This document shows positions 15,669 through 25,038 of a stretch of DNA of 64,000 nucleotides, piece after piece. The number at the start of each line of letters is the position of its first letter. Within the stretch, counting starts at the first letter, position 1. The stretch is taken from the NCBI GenBank assembly GCA_910579705.1, contig CAJTUI010000005.1, positions 62,001-126,000 on the forward strand, in the 5' to 3' direction. Origin of the DNA: an uncultured Christensenella sp. GTDB taxonomy: Bacteria > Bacillota > Clostridia > Christensenellales > Borkfalkiaceae. The position numbers and the translations under genes are program-made. Under the pieces are notes generated by a model. The model was not told where the DNA came from. It saw nothing but the letters and a program-made list of their open reading frames with translations, and did no database searches.

Positions 15669-16451
15669 TTATTCCGCAGTCTGCTCGGCGGCAACTTCTT
15701 CCGCCGCGACAACTTCTTCTATGCTCTCGGGCTCGCCCTCTTCCGCGGGAGCTTCGAGAACGGGCGTTTCGCCCTGATTAGCCTCGATAACCGCGTTTGC
15801 GATTACTGACGAAATAAGCTTAACCGCACGGATAGCGTCGTCGTTACCGGGTATAACGCAGTCGATAACGTCGGGGTCGCAGTTGGTGTCGGTGATTGCG
15901 ACGATGGGAATGTTGAGCTTTCTCGCTTCCTTAACCGCGATTTCTTCGTTGTGGGGGTCGACGATAAACATAACTCCGGGGAGCTTGTTCATATCCCTGA
16001 TACCGTTGAGGTTGGTTTGAAGTTTGCCCATCTCCTCTTTGAGTTTGGCGACTTCCTTTTTGGGAAGAAGGTCGAACTCGCCGTTCTCTTCCATTTTTTC
16101 AAGCTTAATCATTCTGTCGATACGCGAACGGATTGTCTTGAAGTTGGTAAGCGTGCCGCCCAGCCAGCGCGAATTAACGTAGTACATACCGCAACGCTCC
16201 GCCTCTTCCTTAACGGCGTCCTGAGCCTGCTTTTTCGTGCCTACGAAAAGAACGGTCTTGTTGTCCTTAACCGCGTCCACAACGTATTTGTACGCCTCTT
16301 CGACAAGTCCTACGGTAATCTGCAAGTCGATAATATGAATATCGTTGCGCGCCGCATAGATGTACTTGCCCATTTTGGGGTTCCATTTCCTTGTCTGGTG
16401 CCCGAAGTGTACGCCCGCTTCGAGCAGCTGCTTCATTGTTATAACCGCCAT
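15669..16451 (-). CDS. rpsB: 30S ribosomal protein S2
   Basis: 260 residues. MKQLLEAGVHFGHQTRKWNP is the S2 signature, followed by IYAARNDIHIIDLQ, VNSRWLGGTLTNFKTIRSRI and FIVDPHNEEIAVKEARKLNI-type core sequence. The C-terminus is an acidic Ala/Glu-rich extension. GGAGG precedes the ATG. Paired with tsf as in most bacteria. Confidence 0.98.
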   Translation of the reverse strand: MAVITMKQLLEAGVHFGHQTRKWNPKMGKYIYAARNDIHIIDLQITVGLVEEAYKYVVDAVKDNKTVLFVGTKKQAQDAVKEEAERCGMYYVNSRWLGGTLTNFKTIRSRIDRMIKLEKMEENGEFDLLPKKEVAKLKEEMGKLQTNLNGIRDMNKLPGVMFIVDPHNEEIAVKEARKLNIPIVAITDTNCDPDVIDCVIPGNDDAIRAVKLISSVIANAVIEANQGETPVLEAPAEEGEPESIEEVVAAEEVAAEQTAE

Positions 16452-16566
16452 TTTAAATTCCTCCGTTTACCTCCCCGAAAGCGCGGCTTTTACGGCGTTT
16501 ATTGCGGCATTGAAAGATTTTACCGCCACGGAACGCCCGCCCCTCGGGTGCGAATTTTTTTATAGC
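16452..16566 (-). promoter_or_regulatory. rpsB 5' leader, possible autoregulatory structure
   Basis: The transcript from the promoter at 16573-16601 would carry a leader of about 115 nt before rpsB, GC-rich and able to form local hairpins (for example GCACCCGAGGGGCGGGCG). S2 commonly represses its own mRNA through such a leader, but I could not match it to a known S2-leader consensus. Confidence 0.35.
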
Positions 16567-16572
16567 CTTAGT

Positions 16573-16601
16573 ATTTTAGCAAATATTTACCGCCTTGTAA
16601 A
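16573..16601 (-). promoter_or_regulatory. rpsB-tsf promoter
   Basis: Minus strand TTTACA (16601-16596), 17 nt, TAAAAT (16578-16573). Confidence 0.7.
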
Positions 16602-16636
16602 GCGGTTTTTATATCTATCTTATAAAAATATTCAAA

Positions 16637-16663
16637 GCCGCCGCGCAAAATTTGCGCGGCGGC
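16637..16663 (-). terminator. Terminator after the G-tract gene
   Basis: GCCGCCGCGCAAA / TTTGCGCGGCGGC, a near-perfect 27-nt inverted repeat 6 nt after the stop codon at 16669. On the minus strand it is followed by TTTGAATATTTTT. Confidence 0.75.
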
Positions 16664-16668
16664 AAGCT

Positions 16669-16976
16669 CTATTCGGCGGACTTGTCCGCCCTCACTTCTC
16701 CGATAAATTTTTCCAGCTCCGTCACGCCGTTCTCCCACGGCGCTTCGGGCGCGTTTCCCACGCCCTCGTAAGCAAGCTTTATTTTATAACAAAGCCGCAG
16801 ATATTCTGCATAGAGCGAGAGATTACCCCCCCCCCACGTGTCAGCCGTTTTTCCACACAGGTGAGCCGCTTGTGTATTTCCGCCCAGCAGGAAAAAAGCA
16901 GGTTCTGCCGCCTCCGCCTTTCCTCTTCGGAAATGTCGGCGTCTTTTTCCAGCCTTTCAATCAAAGTAGCAATCAT
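16669..16976 (-). pseudogene. Small helical protein gene frameshifted at a G10 tract (possible phase-variable ORF)
   Basis: From the ATG at 16976 the frame codes a charged helical segment (MIATLIERLEKDADISEEER and on) up to a run of ten G on the minus strand (16826-16835). It then slides into an unnatural 19-residue tail and stops at 16779. In the next frame, directly after the G run, a coherent sequence continues (GNLSLYAEYLRLCYKIKLAY ... IGEVRADKSAE) to TAG at 16669, just before a terminator. A run of 11 or 8 G would join both parts into about 102 residues. Function unknown. No Shine-Dalgarno; the -10 box ends 6 nt before the ATG. A homopolymer assembly error is the alternative explanation. 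Confidence 0.75.
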
Positions 16977-16982
16977 ATCTAC

Positions 16983-17011
16983 ATTTTATGCCAAAATTTT
17001 TGGCGCGTCAA
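16983..17011 (-). promoter_or_regulatory. Promoter of the G-tract gene with an operator in the spacer
   Basis: Minus strand TTGACG (17011-17006), 17 nt, TAAAAT (16988-16983). Only 6 nt separate the -10 box from the ATG at 16976, so the mRNA is predicted to be leaderless. The palindrome at 16991-17003 fills the spacer. Confidence 0.7.
16991..17003. promoter_or_regulatory. Operator copy 1, CCAAAATTTTTGG
   Basis: A 13-bp near-palindrome identical to the copy at 17020-17032, inside the promoter of the minus-strand gene. It is probably bound by the XRE regulator encoded at 17046. Confidence 0.65.
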
Positions 17012-17019
17012 GTATTTTT

Positions 17020-17032
17020 CCAAAATTTTTGG
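17020..17032. promoter_or_regulatory. Operator copy 2, CCAAAATTTTTGG
   Basis: Exact second copy, 29 bp centre to centre from copy 1, directly upstream of the XRE gene start. Confidence 0.65.
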
Positions 17033-17045
17033 ACAAATATAATAT

Positions 17046-17246
17046 ATGAAGAAAATAAGATTTGCGGAAAACCTGAGAATACTCAGACAGAGCAGAAATA
17101 TGACGCAGACGGAACTTGCGGGTTTACTCGGCGTGGACAGGCGCACGGTAAGCGCGTGGGAAAAAGAGGTGTGCGAACCCAGCTTTACTATGCTTGCGAA
17201 AATTTGCGAGATATTCGACGAAACGTTCGACGGCATAATGACCTGA
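17046..17246 (+). CDS. XRE-family HTH regulator, 66 aa
   Basis: Almost the whole 66-residue protein is a Cro/CI helix-turn-helix: FAENLRILRQSRNMTQTELA, then GLLGVDRRTVSAWEKEVCEP, then a MLAKICEIFDETFDGIM end. No other domain is present. There is no Shine-Dalgarno, and a TATAAT at 17038-17043 lies 2 nt before the ATG, too close to serve as -10 for this start. It is divergent from the G-tract gene and shares twin operators with it, so it probably controls both. Confidence 0.85.
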   Translation: MKKIRFAENLRILRQSRNMTQTELAGLLGVDRRTVSAWEKEVCEPSFTMLAKICEIFDETFDGIMT

Positions 17247-17250
17247 AATA

Positions 17251-17283
17251 AAAAGAGGCTTTGTTTGTCAAAGCCCCTTTTTT
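17251..17283. terminator. Bidirectional terminator between two XRE genes
   Basis: AAAAGAGGCTTTG / CAAAGCCCCTTTTT stem with a TTTGT loop between convergent genes. Confidence 0.75.
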
Positions 17284-17491
17284 AATTAAAAGTTTTATCC
17301 CTTCCGACCAGTTCGTCCAGAGGAATACCGTAAAAGTCGGCAAGTTTAAATAAAGTAGGCAATCGCGGTATACTTTTACTGTTTTCCCAACTGCTTGAAG
17401 TGTTTTTCGATATACCCGTTAATTTCGATAATTTGTAGATGGACAACCCCCTCGACACGCGGTGTTGTTTCAATGCCTGACGATAATTCAT
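17282..17491 (-). CDS. XRE-family HTH regulator, 69 aa
   Basis: 69 residues, again only an HTH: QALKQHRVSRGLSIYKLSKL, TGISKNTSSSWENSKSIPRL, FKLADFYGIPLDELVGRD. GGAGG lies 6 nt before the ATG, unlike the neighbouring XRE gene. It is convergent with the 17046 gene and shares only the fold with it. The target is unknown. Confidence 0.85.
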   Translation of the reverse strand: MNYRQALKQHRVSRGLSIYKLSKLTGISKNTSSSWENSKSIPRLPTLFKLADFYGIPLDELVGRDKTFN

Positions 17492-17611
17492 TTGTTACCT
17501 CCGAAAGCATTGTACGATATTTTTTCCCGAAAGTCTTTGACTACAAATTTTTCTGTATGTTAAATTTACACAAAAAAGGCGGCCGCAACGCGGCCGCGCT
17601 TTTATTTACGT

Positions 17612-17914
17612 TCAGTTTTCCTCGTCGGCGTAGACCTCTTCTGCCTCGGTTTCCTGCTGATAGAAATCGAAAATCTCCTGCAAAAGGGCTTCGTCCTCTA
17701 TCGGTTCGAGCGTTTCTTCCGCCTCGTTCAGGCGGAAAATAACAACCTCGTCCTCGGCTATTTCCTCGTTGGGCTCCGCGGCCAGCAAAAGCGTATATTT
17801 CTCGCCCTTATACTCGGTCACGTCCAGAAGTCTGAAATTGATAACCTTGCCGTCGTCGTCGATAAGTTCGATAAGTTCGCCGTCGTCAAGCTCTTCGTTA
17901 AGCTCTTCGCTCAT
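17612..17914 (-). CDS. DUF1292 family acidic protein (YrzB-like)
   Basis: 100 residues, strongly acidic, with the DUF1292 pattern: IELIDDDGKVINFRLLDVTE, then YKGEKYTLLLAAEPNEE, then VVIFRLNEAEETLEPIEDEA. The function is unknown across Firmicutes. It starts 4 nt after ruvX, matching the conserved yrrK-yrzB pair. Confidence 0.9.
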   Translation of the reverse strand: MSEELNEELDDGELIELIDDDGKVINFRLLDVTEYKGEKYTLLLAAEPNEEIAEDEVVIFRLNEAEETLEPIEDEALLQEIFDFYQQETEAEEVYADEEN

Positions 17915-17918
17915 TGTT

Positions 17919-18341
17919 TTACTCCTTATTTTTTAATTTTGCAAGAAAGCCGTCAAGGATATTTGCGGCGGCAAGCGCGTCGACGAAGTTTTTGCGCTTT
18001 TCCCTGCGCATACCTTCCGAAATAAGCGTTTCGTGCGCCATTCTGGTGGTAAACCGTTCGTCCTCGCAAACGACGGGCACGGCGCAGACTTTGACAAGCT
18101 CGTCGATAAACCTTCTCGTCTTTTCGGTCTGAACGGCCTCCGTTCCGTCGAAATTGACGGGCAGGCCGCAGACGATAACCGTAGCGCCCTTTTCGCGCGC
18201 GATTCGCGCAAGCGCGGCAACGTCCTCTTTAAAGCCCTTGCGGAAATAAGTCTGCGACGGCAACGCGTACGTGTTAAACGGGTCGGATATAGCCACGCCT
18301 ATGCGTTTATCCCCTATATCGAATGCAACGTATCTTTCCAT
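17919..18341 (-). CDS. ruvX: RuvX/YqgF, pre-16S rRNA nuclease / putative resolvase
   Basis: 140 residues of RNase H fold: ERYVAFDIGDKRIGVAISDP (first catalytic Asp), VIVCGLPVNFDGTE (GLPxxxDG) and EDERFTTRMAHETL (E/R active-site motif), then DALAAANILDGFL at the end. The family matures the 16S 5' end. The ATG at 18341 lies 8 nt from a TATAAT, with no Shine-Dalgarno, so the message may be leaderless. Confidence 0.93.
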   Translation of the reverse strand: MERYVAFDIGDKRIGVAISDPFNTYALPSQTYFRKGFKEDVAALARIAREKGATVIVCGLPVNFDGTEAVQTEKTRRFIDELVKVCAVPVVCEDERFTTRMAHETLISEGMRREKRKNFVDALAAANILDGFLAKLKNKE

Positions 18342-18349
18342 ACCGTACA

Positions 18350-18378
18350 ATTATAACACACAATTTATATAATTACAA
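18350..18378 (-). promoter_or_regulatory. ruvX promoter
   Basis: Minus strand TTGTAA (18378-18373), 17 nt, TATAAT (18355-18350), ending 8 nt before the ruvX ATG. Confidence 0.65.
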
Positions 18379-18388
18379 GTTTAAAAAC

Positions 18389-18419
18389 AATATTGCCGCG
18401 TATAAAACGCGGCAATATT
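18389..18419 (-). terminator. Terminator after the 60-aa membrane protein gene
   Basis: AATATTGCCGCG / CGCGGCAATATT, 12-bp perfect stem with a 7-nt loop, then TTGTTTTT-type sequence on the minus strand. Confidence 0.8.
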
Positions 18420-18457
18420 TGGGTAATTTGTAACCCTAGTCCGCCGAATACGACGGA

Positions 18458-18640
18458 TTAGTCGTTCTGGCAGTTTCCCGCCTGTTCCAACTGTTCGAGC
18501 TTAGTGTCGATATACTGCTCTGCCTTTTTCATAATGTCTTCCTGATTTTTCTTGACAAGATTCAAAAGCTTGCAGTTATTCGCGACAATAAGCGCGCCGC
18601 CCGCCATACCGAGGGCGACACCCAAAATAAACTTTTCCAC
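18458..18640 (-). CDS. Small single-span membrane protein, 60 aa
   Basis: Residues 4-22 (FILGVALGMAGGALIVANN) form a small-residue-rich membrane helix; the remainder is a charged helix likely to be a coiled coil (VKKNQEDIMKKAEQYIDTKL). AAAGGAG precedes a GTG start. Monocistronic with a terminator. Family not recognised. Confidence 0.7.
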   Translation of the reverse strand: MEKFILGVALGMAGGALIVANNCKLLNLVKKNQEDIMKKAEQYIDTKLEQLEQAGNCQND

Positions 18641-18732
18641 TTTTTTCTCCTTTGGTAGCGAGGCGTGAAAACCTCTTGTAAACAGTATGGGAAAGAATGC
18701 GGAAGTTTATGATTGTAAAAATTTGTATTTAA

Positions 18733-19911
18733 TTATTCCCTGCCCCAACGCATAAACGGTTTGTCGCCCTCGTAATCGTTGGCGTAATCCACCGTTCCGT
18801 TGCCGCGCAGCCAGCCTATTGTTTGCACGCGGTCGCCGCGCTCGTCCAGAACGTCGTCCCCGTCCAGACGGAACCCCGTTCTCTGTCCGTACTTCATTAT
18901 GTAGCCGTAACCGTCGATTTCGTATTTATCATTGCCGGAGCCGTAAATAACGGTCTTAGCCGCGCGGGCAGTGCTTGTGTTTGCGTTCGTCACAGACGCG
19001 CCGCCCTTGGACGGGCTGACAATGGAGATAACAAGCGCTACGAAAAACAGAATAACTAACATATATATCGCCGCGCCGCCGAGCAGAATAGCCGTAACGC
19101 GGTCGGAGAATATGTAAGCGACAAGCCCCTTTTGTCCCGCGTTCTGCATTTTGATTGCGCGCGCGCTCAGCTTTTCGTCCGCGGAGATATGCTCCATAAA
19201 ACCTTCGTCGAAGACATAATCGCCCGCGCTGATTTTCTGCGCGTTATCGGTTACGGCATAGCGTTTGAAACAGCGCGACCTGTGCTTTACGATAATATAA
19301 TAAAACACGAACGCCGCCCAGCACAGAGCCGCTACCAGCGCGAACGCAACGGCCATATACATTTCCAGATTACCGTGCGCGGTGAGGAAGGTCAGGCCCG
19401 AAACGCAGCCGACCACCAGTAAAAAGTAAACGAAAAGCGGGCCGCGCATATAACCCGTAAGCTTTTTATAGAGATATACCGCCTTGCCGTTTTTCTCGTA
19501 AAAATAGGAGTTGACTTTGAGATAATCCTTTAAAACCGCGTTGTAATACTTCGCATTAGCCGACAAATACTCCGAATTTTCGTATTCTTCCCTGTGCGAC
19601 AGGAAATACTGATACGCCTTGTTTTGCTCTTTTGCGGAACGCGCGCCGAATACGAAAAAGCAAACCACGGACGCCGCGAAAACGAGCATAAACAACAGCT
19701 GAGCGACCAGACGCCCGACACCGTAACCGTCCATAATATTTATGAACTCGAACGGGCCGCTGAAATAGGCGAAGTCGCCGCCTCCGCCGGCGGGGAAACA
19801 CAGCCATATAAAGCAAAACAGACAGGCCGCCGCGCCGAAACCGAGTTGCAATAAGGTGTATACGTTGCACTTCATTTGTTTGAGCGCGTCGTATTGCTTT
19901 TCTTTTTCCAT
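18733..19911 (-). CDS. Multi-pass membrane protein of unknown function, 392 aa
   Basis: About five membrane segments: two near the N-terminus (TLLQLGFGAAACLFCFIWLC; LVAQLLFMLVFAASVVCFFV), two in the middle (LFVYFLLVVGCVSGLTFL; AVAFALVAALCWAAFVFYYI), and one near residue 280. A charged loop of about 65 residues separates the first two pairs. The last 90 residues are soluble with short Gly/Asp/Tyr repeats (YGSGNDKYEIDGYGYIMKYG). I preferred the ATG at 19911 (AGGAG about 10 nt upstream) to a GTG 33 bases earlier. Its promoter spacer contains 12 G, suggesting variable expression. No family recognised. Confidence 0.7.
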   Translation of the reverse strand: MEKEKQYDALKQMKCNVYTLLQLGFGAAACLFCFIWLCFPAGGGGDFAYFSGPFEFINIMDGYGVGRLVAQLLFMLVFAASVVCFFVFGARSAKEQNKAYQYFLSHREEYENSEYLSANAKYYNAVLKDYLKVNSYFYEKNGKAVYLYKKLTGYMRGPLFVYFLLVVGCVSGLTFLTAHGNLEMYMAVAFALVAALCWAAFVFYYIIVKHRSRCFKRYAVTDNAQKISAGDYVFDEGFMEHISADEKLSARAIKMQNAGQKGLVAYIFSDRVTAILLGGAAIYMLVILFFVALVISIVSPSKGGASVTNANTSTARAAKTVIYGSGNDKYEIDGYGYIMKYGQRTGFRLDGDDVLDERGDRVQTIGWLRGNGTVDYANDYEGDKPFMRWGRE

Positions 19912-19970
19912 AATTGATACTCTCCTTTTTTTTAGTTTATCCACATATTACAGTGCAATAAATCGATTAT

Positions 19971-20002
19971 ATTATACCCCCCCCCCCCGACGTATTTGTC
20001 AA
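19971..20002 (-). promoter_or_regulatory. Promoter with a G12 tract in a 20-nt spacer
   Basis: Minus strand TTGACA (20002-19997) and TATAAT (19976-19971), both consensus, are separated by 20 nt made of AATACGTC plus twelve G. Loss of three G would restore the optimal 17 nt. Downstream is the membrane protein gene at 19911. Confidence 0.75.
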
Positions 20003-20043
20003 GCAAATCCGACCGAAAATTACAAAAATTTTCCACAGAGTTA

Positions 20044-20072
20044 TTGAATGTGCGGACGGTCTGTGATATAAT
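20044..20072 (+). promoter_or_regulatory. Promoter of the GltD-like gene
   Basis: TTGAAT (20044-20049), 17 nt, TATAAT (20067-20072), with a 60-nt leader and an AAGGAG before the ATG at 20135. Confidence 0.7.
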
Positions 20073-20134
20073 GTTTTGCGCGGAGTTTAATCTTTGCGCA
20101 AGGGAACGATAATTTATGGTAAGGAGAAAAAAAT

Positions 20135-21358
20135 ATGGCTCATAACGTGATAGCGGAGGCGAAACGCTGCCTTAACTGCAAGAACCCGCTTTGCAGAAAG
20201 GGCTGCCCGATAAACACGCCGATACCGCTTATGATTTCGTCGTTTTTAAACGGCGACATAAAAGAGGCGGGGAAAATGCTGTTTGAAAACAACCCTCTAT
20301 CCGCGGTGTGCTCTGTGGTCTGCAACCACGGCGACCAGTGTCAGGGACACTGTATCCGCGGCCTTAAAGGCGAGCCCGTGGAAGTTTCCACAATAGAAAA
20401 CTTCATATCCTCACACTACCTCGACAATCCCGAGTTCGACAAGGCGCCGCCTAACGGCATTAAAGTGGCCGTCGTAGGGGCGGGCCCCGCAGGCATTACG
20501 ATAGCCGTAAAAATGGCGCAACTGGGCTACGACGTGACTATGTTCGAGTCCAAGTCGGAAATAGGCGGCGTACTGAGATACGGCATACCGGAGTTCCGCC
20601 TGCCCAAAACGGTGATAGACAAGTACGATACGCTTTTGCGGAAGCTGGGCGTTAAAATAAAATTCAACGTTACGATAGGCAAGGCGTTCGGTGTGGAGGA
20701 GCTGTTCCGCGACGGGTTCAAGGCCATATCGATAGGCACGGGCGTTACCTGGCCGATTGCGCTTAACATAAAGGGCGAAACGCTGGGGCACGTGCATTAC
20801 GGCGTGCACTATCTCGAACGGCCCGAAGTGTACAGGCTGGGCGACAGCGTGATAGTTATCGGCGCGGGCAACGTGGCTATGGACGCGGCGCGCACCGCGC
20901 TGAGACGGGGCGTGAAAGACGTTAAGATTGTAGTGCGCAGCGACAGATACACCGCAAGCAAAGAGGAAAAGGAATATGCGGAAATAGAGGGCGCGCAGTT
21001 TATATTCAACAAGGCGCCCGTTGAAATAACCGACGAGGGCGTGGTGTTTGCGGACACCGTCTGCGACGAGAACCACCGCATAATCTCCGTTTCTGACAAG
21101 CCCGAGCTTATGCGCGCGGACTCCGTGCTCATATGCGTTTCGCAACGGCCTTCCAATCTGATACTGACCCAGACCGAGGGACTGGAAATCAACGAGCGCG
21201 GGCTGGCCAGAATAAACGAGGACGGCTCCACCTCCCGCCCCGGCCTCTTCGCCTCGGGCGACGTAGTGCGCGGCGCGAAAACCGTGGTCGAGGCGGCGGA
21301 AACTTCCAAGCGCGTCGCCTTCGCAATGGATAATTATCTGAAAAACCTGAAACAATAA
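20135..21358 (+). CDS. GltD-like NAD(P)H flavoprotein with N-terminal Fe-S domain
   Basis: 407 residues. The N-terminus is the Cys-rich helical domain of glutamate synthase small subunits and NfnB: AEAKRCLNCKNPLCRKGCPI, then CSVVCNHGDQCQGHCIRG. Next come two dinucleotide-binding folds, VAVVGAGPAGITIAVKMAQL (FAD) near residue 110 and VIVIGAGNVAMDAARTALRR (NAD(P)H) near residue 245, and a final LFASGDVVRGAKTVVEA motif. At 407 residues it is shorter than typical GltD (about 450-490). No large GltB subunit is adjacent, so it may pass electrons elsewhere. It is convergent with hydABC. Confidence 0.85.
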   Translation: MAHNVIAEAKRCLNCKNPLCRKGCPINTPIPLMISSFLNGDIKEAGKMLFENNPLSAVCSVVCNHGDQCQGHCIRGLKGEPVEVSTIENFISSHYLDNPEFDKAPPNGIKVAVVGAGPAGITIAVKMAQLGYDVTMFESKSEIGGVLRYGIPEFRLPKTVIDKYDTLLRKLGVKIKFNVTIGKAFGVEELFRDGFKAISIGTGVTWPIALNIKGETLGHVHYGVHYLERPEVYRLGDSVIVIGAGNVAMDAARTALRRGVKDVKIVVRSDRYTASKEEKEYAEIEGAQFIFNKAPVEITDEGVVFADTVCDENHRIISVSDKPELMRADSVLICVSQRPSNLILTQTEGLEINERGLARINEDGSTSRPGLFASGDVVRGAKTVVEAAETSKRVAFAMDNYLKNLKQ

Positions 21359-21361
21359 ACG

Positions 21362-21396
21362 AAAGCCCCGCGCGTTTTCCGAACGCGCGGGGCCTG
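21362..21396. terminator. Bidirectional terminator between the gltD-like gene and hydA
   Basis: AGCCCCGCGCGTT / AACGCGCGGGGC stem with a 5-nt loop, followed by T-rich sequence on the plus strand. Confidence 0.8.
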
Positions 21397-21406
21397 ATTT
21401 TTAATA

Positions 21407-23122
<1,716 letters not shown>

Positions 23123-23132
23123 ACCGCTCACC

Positions 23133-25025
23133 TCACTTTTTCTCGATTGCGTTGAATTTGCAGTGCTCTATGCACTGGCCGCATTTAATGCACTTCGCCA
23201 GATCTATGCTGTGCGCGCTTTTGACCGCGCCCGAAATAGCGTTTGCGGGACAGTTGCGTTTGCACAGCGTACAGCCGCGGCATTTGTCGGGGTTGATGTA
23301 GTAGTTCAGAAGCGACTTGCACACGCCCGCGGGACACTTCTTCGCGTAAACGTGCTTGATATATTCGTCGCCGAAATGTTTCATAGTGGAGAGTATGGGA
23401 TTGGGTGCCGACTGGCCGAGCGCGCACAGCGACGAGCTTTTCATATGCTCCGCAAGCTCGGTTATCTTATCCAGATCCTCGGGCTCGCCCTTGCCCTCGG
23501 TTATCTTTTTGAGTATGTCCAGAAGGCGTTTTGTGCCGATACGGCAGGGCGCGCACTTGCCGCAGCTTTCGTCGGCAGTGAATTCCAGATAGAACTTGGC
23601 TATGTCGACCATACAGGTATCCTCGTCCATAACGATAAGTCCGCCCGAACCCATCATAGACCCGATAGCCGTGAGGTTGTCGAAATCCATTCCCACGCTT
23701 AAATGCGTAGCGGGAATACAGCCGCCCGACGGCCCGCCCGTCTGCGCCGCCTTGAACCGCTTTCCGTCCGGAAGACCGCCGCCTATATCGTAGACGATTG
23801 TTTTGAGCGGCGTGCCCATAGGCACTTCCACAAGTCCTACGTTATGTATCTTTCCGCCGAGCGCAAACACCTTTGTCCCCGCGCTCTTTTCCGTGCCGAT
23901 AGACGAGAACCATTTCGCGCCGTTTAGGATTATCGGAGAAATGCTGGCCCAGGTTTCAACGTTGTTTAAAACGGTGGGTTTTTTGAATATGCCGCACTGC
24001 GCGGAGAACGGCGGGCGGGGACGGGGCTCGCCCCTCTTGCCCTCAATACTCGCCATAAGCGCGGTTTCCTCGCCGCAGACAAACGCGCCCGCGCCCAGCC
24101 GAACCTGTATATCGAAAGAAAACCCGCTGCCGAGTATGTTGTCGCCCAGAAGCCCGAGCTTGCGCGCCTGCGCTATCGCTATGTTGAGCCTTTCGACGGC
24201 AATGGGATACTCCGCGCGGACGTAGATAAAACCTTCCTGCGCGCCCACCGCATAGCCCGCTATCGTCATAGCTTCCAGCACGGTGTGCGGGTCGCCTTCG
24301 AGAATGGAGCGGTCCATAAACGCGCCGGGGTCGCCCTCGTCCGCGTTACAGCAAACGTATTTTTTATCGCCCTGCGCGTCCTTGGTGAACTGCCATTTCA
24401 GTCCCGTGGGGAAACCCGCGCCGCCCCTGCCGCGCAGGCCCGAGGCCTTGATTTCCGCAATAACTTCGTCGGGCGACATTTCGCCGAGCACCTTGGAAAG
24501 CGCGGTATAGTCGCCCGCCGCGATTGCCTCTTCTATGCTTTCGGCCGCGATAACGCCACAGTTCCTCAGCGCAATGCGCATCTGATGTTTATAGAACGGT
24601 ATCTCCGCAAACGGTATTACGCTGCCGTCCTTATGCACGGTGTCCGCATATAACAGCTCCTTCACAATCTCCCCGCCCTTGACGAGGTGCCGCTCTGCAA
24701 CGGTCTTTGCGTGCTCGGGCGTCATCTGGGAATAGAACGCGCCCTCGGGATAAACAATCATAATCGGGCCGAGCGCGCACAGCCCGAAACAACCCGTCTT
24801 GACGATAAGAACGTCGTCGATACCAAGCTCCTTAAAGCTCTGTTCCAGCTGCTCTATAACTTTGAGCGAGCGCGAGGACGTACAGCCCGTTCCGCCGCAA
24901 ACAAGCACCTGTTTTCTGTAACCCGTATTTTCGGCAAGGCGTTCGGCCTGCTCGCGCACTATTCTTCTTACGTTGATTATATCCGCGCGTTCGGCGGCGA
25001 TTTTTTTAAGTTCTTCGCAAGTCAT
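23133..25025 (-). CDS. hydB: NADH-binding hydrogenase subunit (NuoF/HydB-like)
   Basis: 630 residues. An N-terminal thioredoxin-like [2Fe-2S] domain (VCGGTGCTSS, VKTGCFGLCALGP) is followed by the NuoF core with LRGRGGAGFPTGLKWQF (FMN/NADH site), CNADEGDPGAFMDRSILEGD, GAGAFVCGEETALMASIEG and ESCGKCAPCRIGTKR ([4Fe-4S]). The end carries a two-cluster ferredoxin domain (CRGCTLCKRNCP; CIKCGQCIEHC). It transfers electrons between NADH, ferredoxin and HydA through FMN. Middle gene of hydC-hydB-hydA. Confidence 0.95.
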   Translation of the reverse strand: MTCEELKKIAAERADIINVRRIVREQAERLAENTGYRKQVLVCGGTGCTSSRSLKVIEQLEQSFKELGIDDVLIVKTGCFGLCALGPIMIVYPEGAFYSQMTPEHAKTVAERHLVKGGEIVKELLYADTVHKDGSVIPFAEIPFYKHQMRIALRNCGVIAAESIEEAIAAGDYTALSKVLGEMSPDEVIAEIKASGLRGRGGAGFPTGLKWQFTKDAQGDKKYVCCNADEGDPGAFMDRSILEGDPHTVLEAMTIAGYAVGAQEGFIYVRAEYPIAVERLNIAIAQARKLGLLGDNILGSGFSFDIQVRLGAGAFVCGEETALMASIEGKRGEPRPRPPFSAQCGIFKKPTVLNNVETWASISPIILNGAKWFSSIGTEKSAGTKVFALGGKIHNVGLVEVPMGTPLKTIVYDIGGGLPDGKRFKAAQTGGPSGGCIPATHLSVGMDFDNLTAIGSMMGSGGLIVMDEDTCMVDIAKFYLEFTADESCGKCAPCRIGTKRLLDILKKITEGKGEPEDLDKITELAEHMKSSSLCALGQSAPNPILSTMKHFGDEYIKHVYAKKCPAGVCKSLLNYYINPDKCRGCTLCKRNCPANAISGAVKSAHSIDLAKCIKCGQCIEHCKFNAIEKK

Positions 25026-25038
25026 ATTCCTTCACCCC

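Noticed and set aside
17038..17043. TATAAT as the -10 box of the 66-aa XRE gene
   Set aside because: It ends 2 nt before the ATG, so transcription would start inside the gene, and no -35 lies 17 nt upstream. The true promoter of this gene remains undefined.
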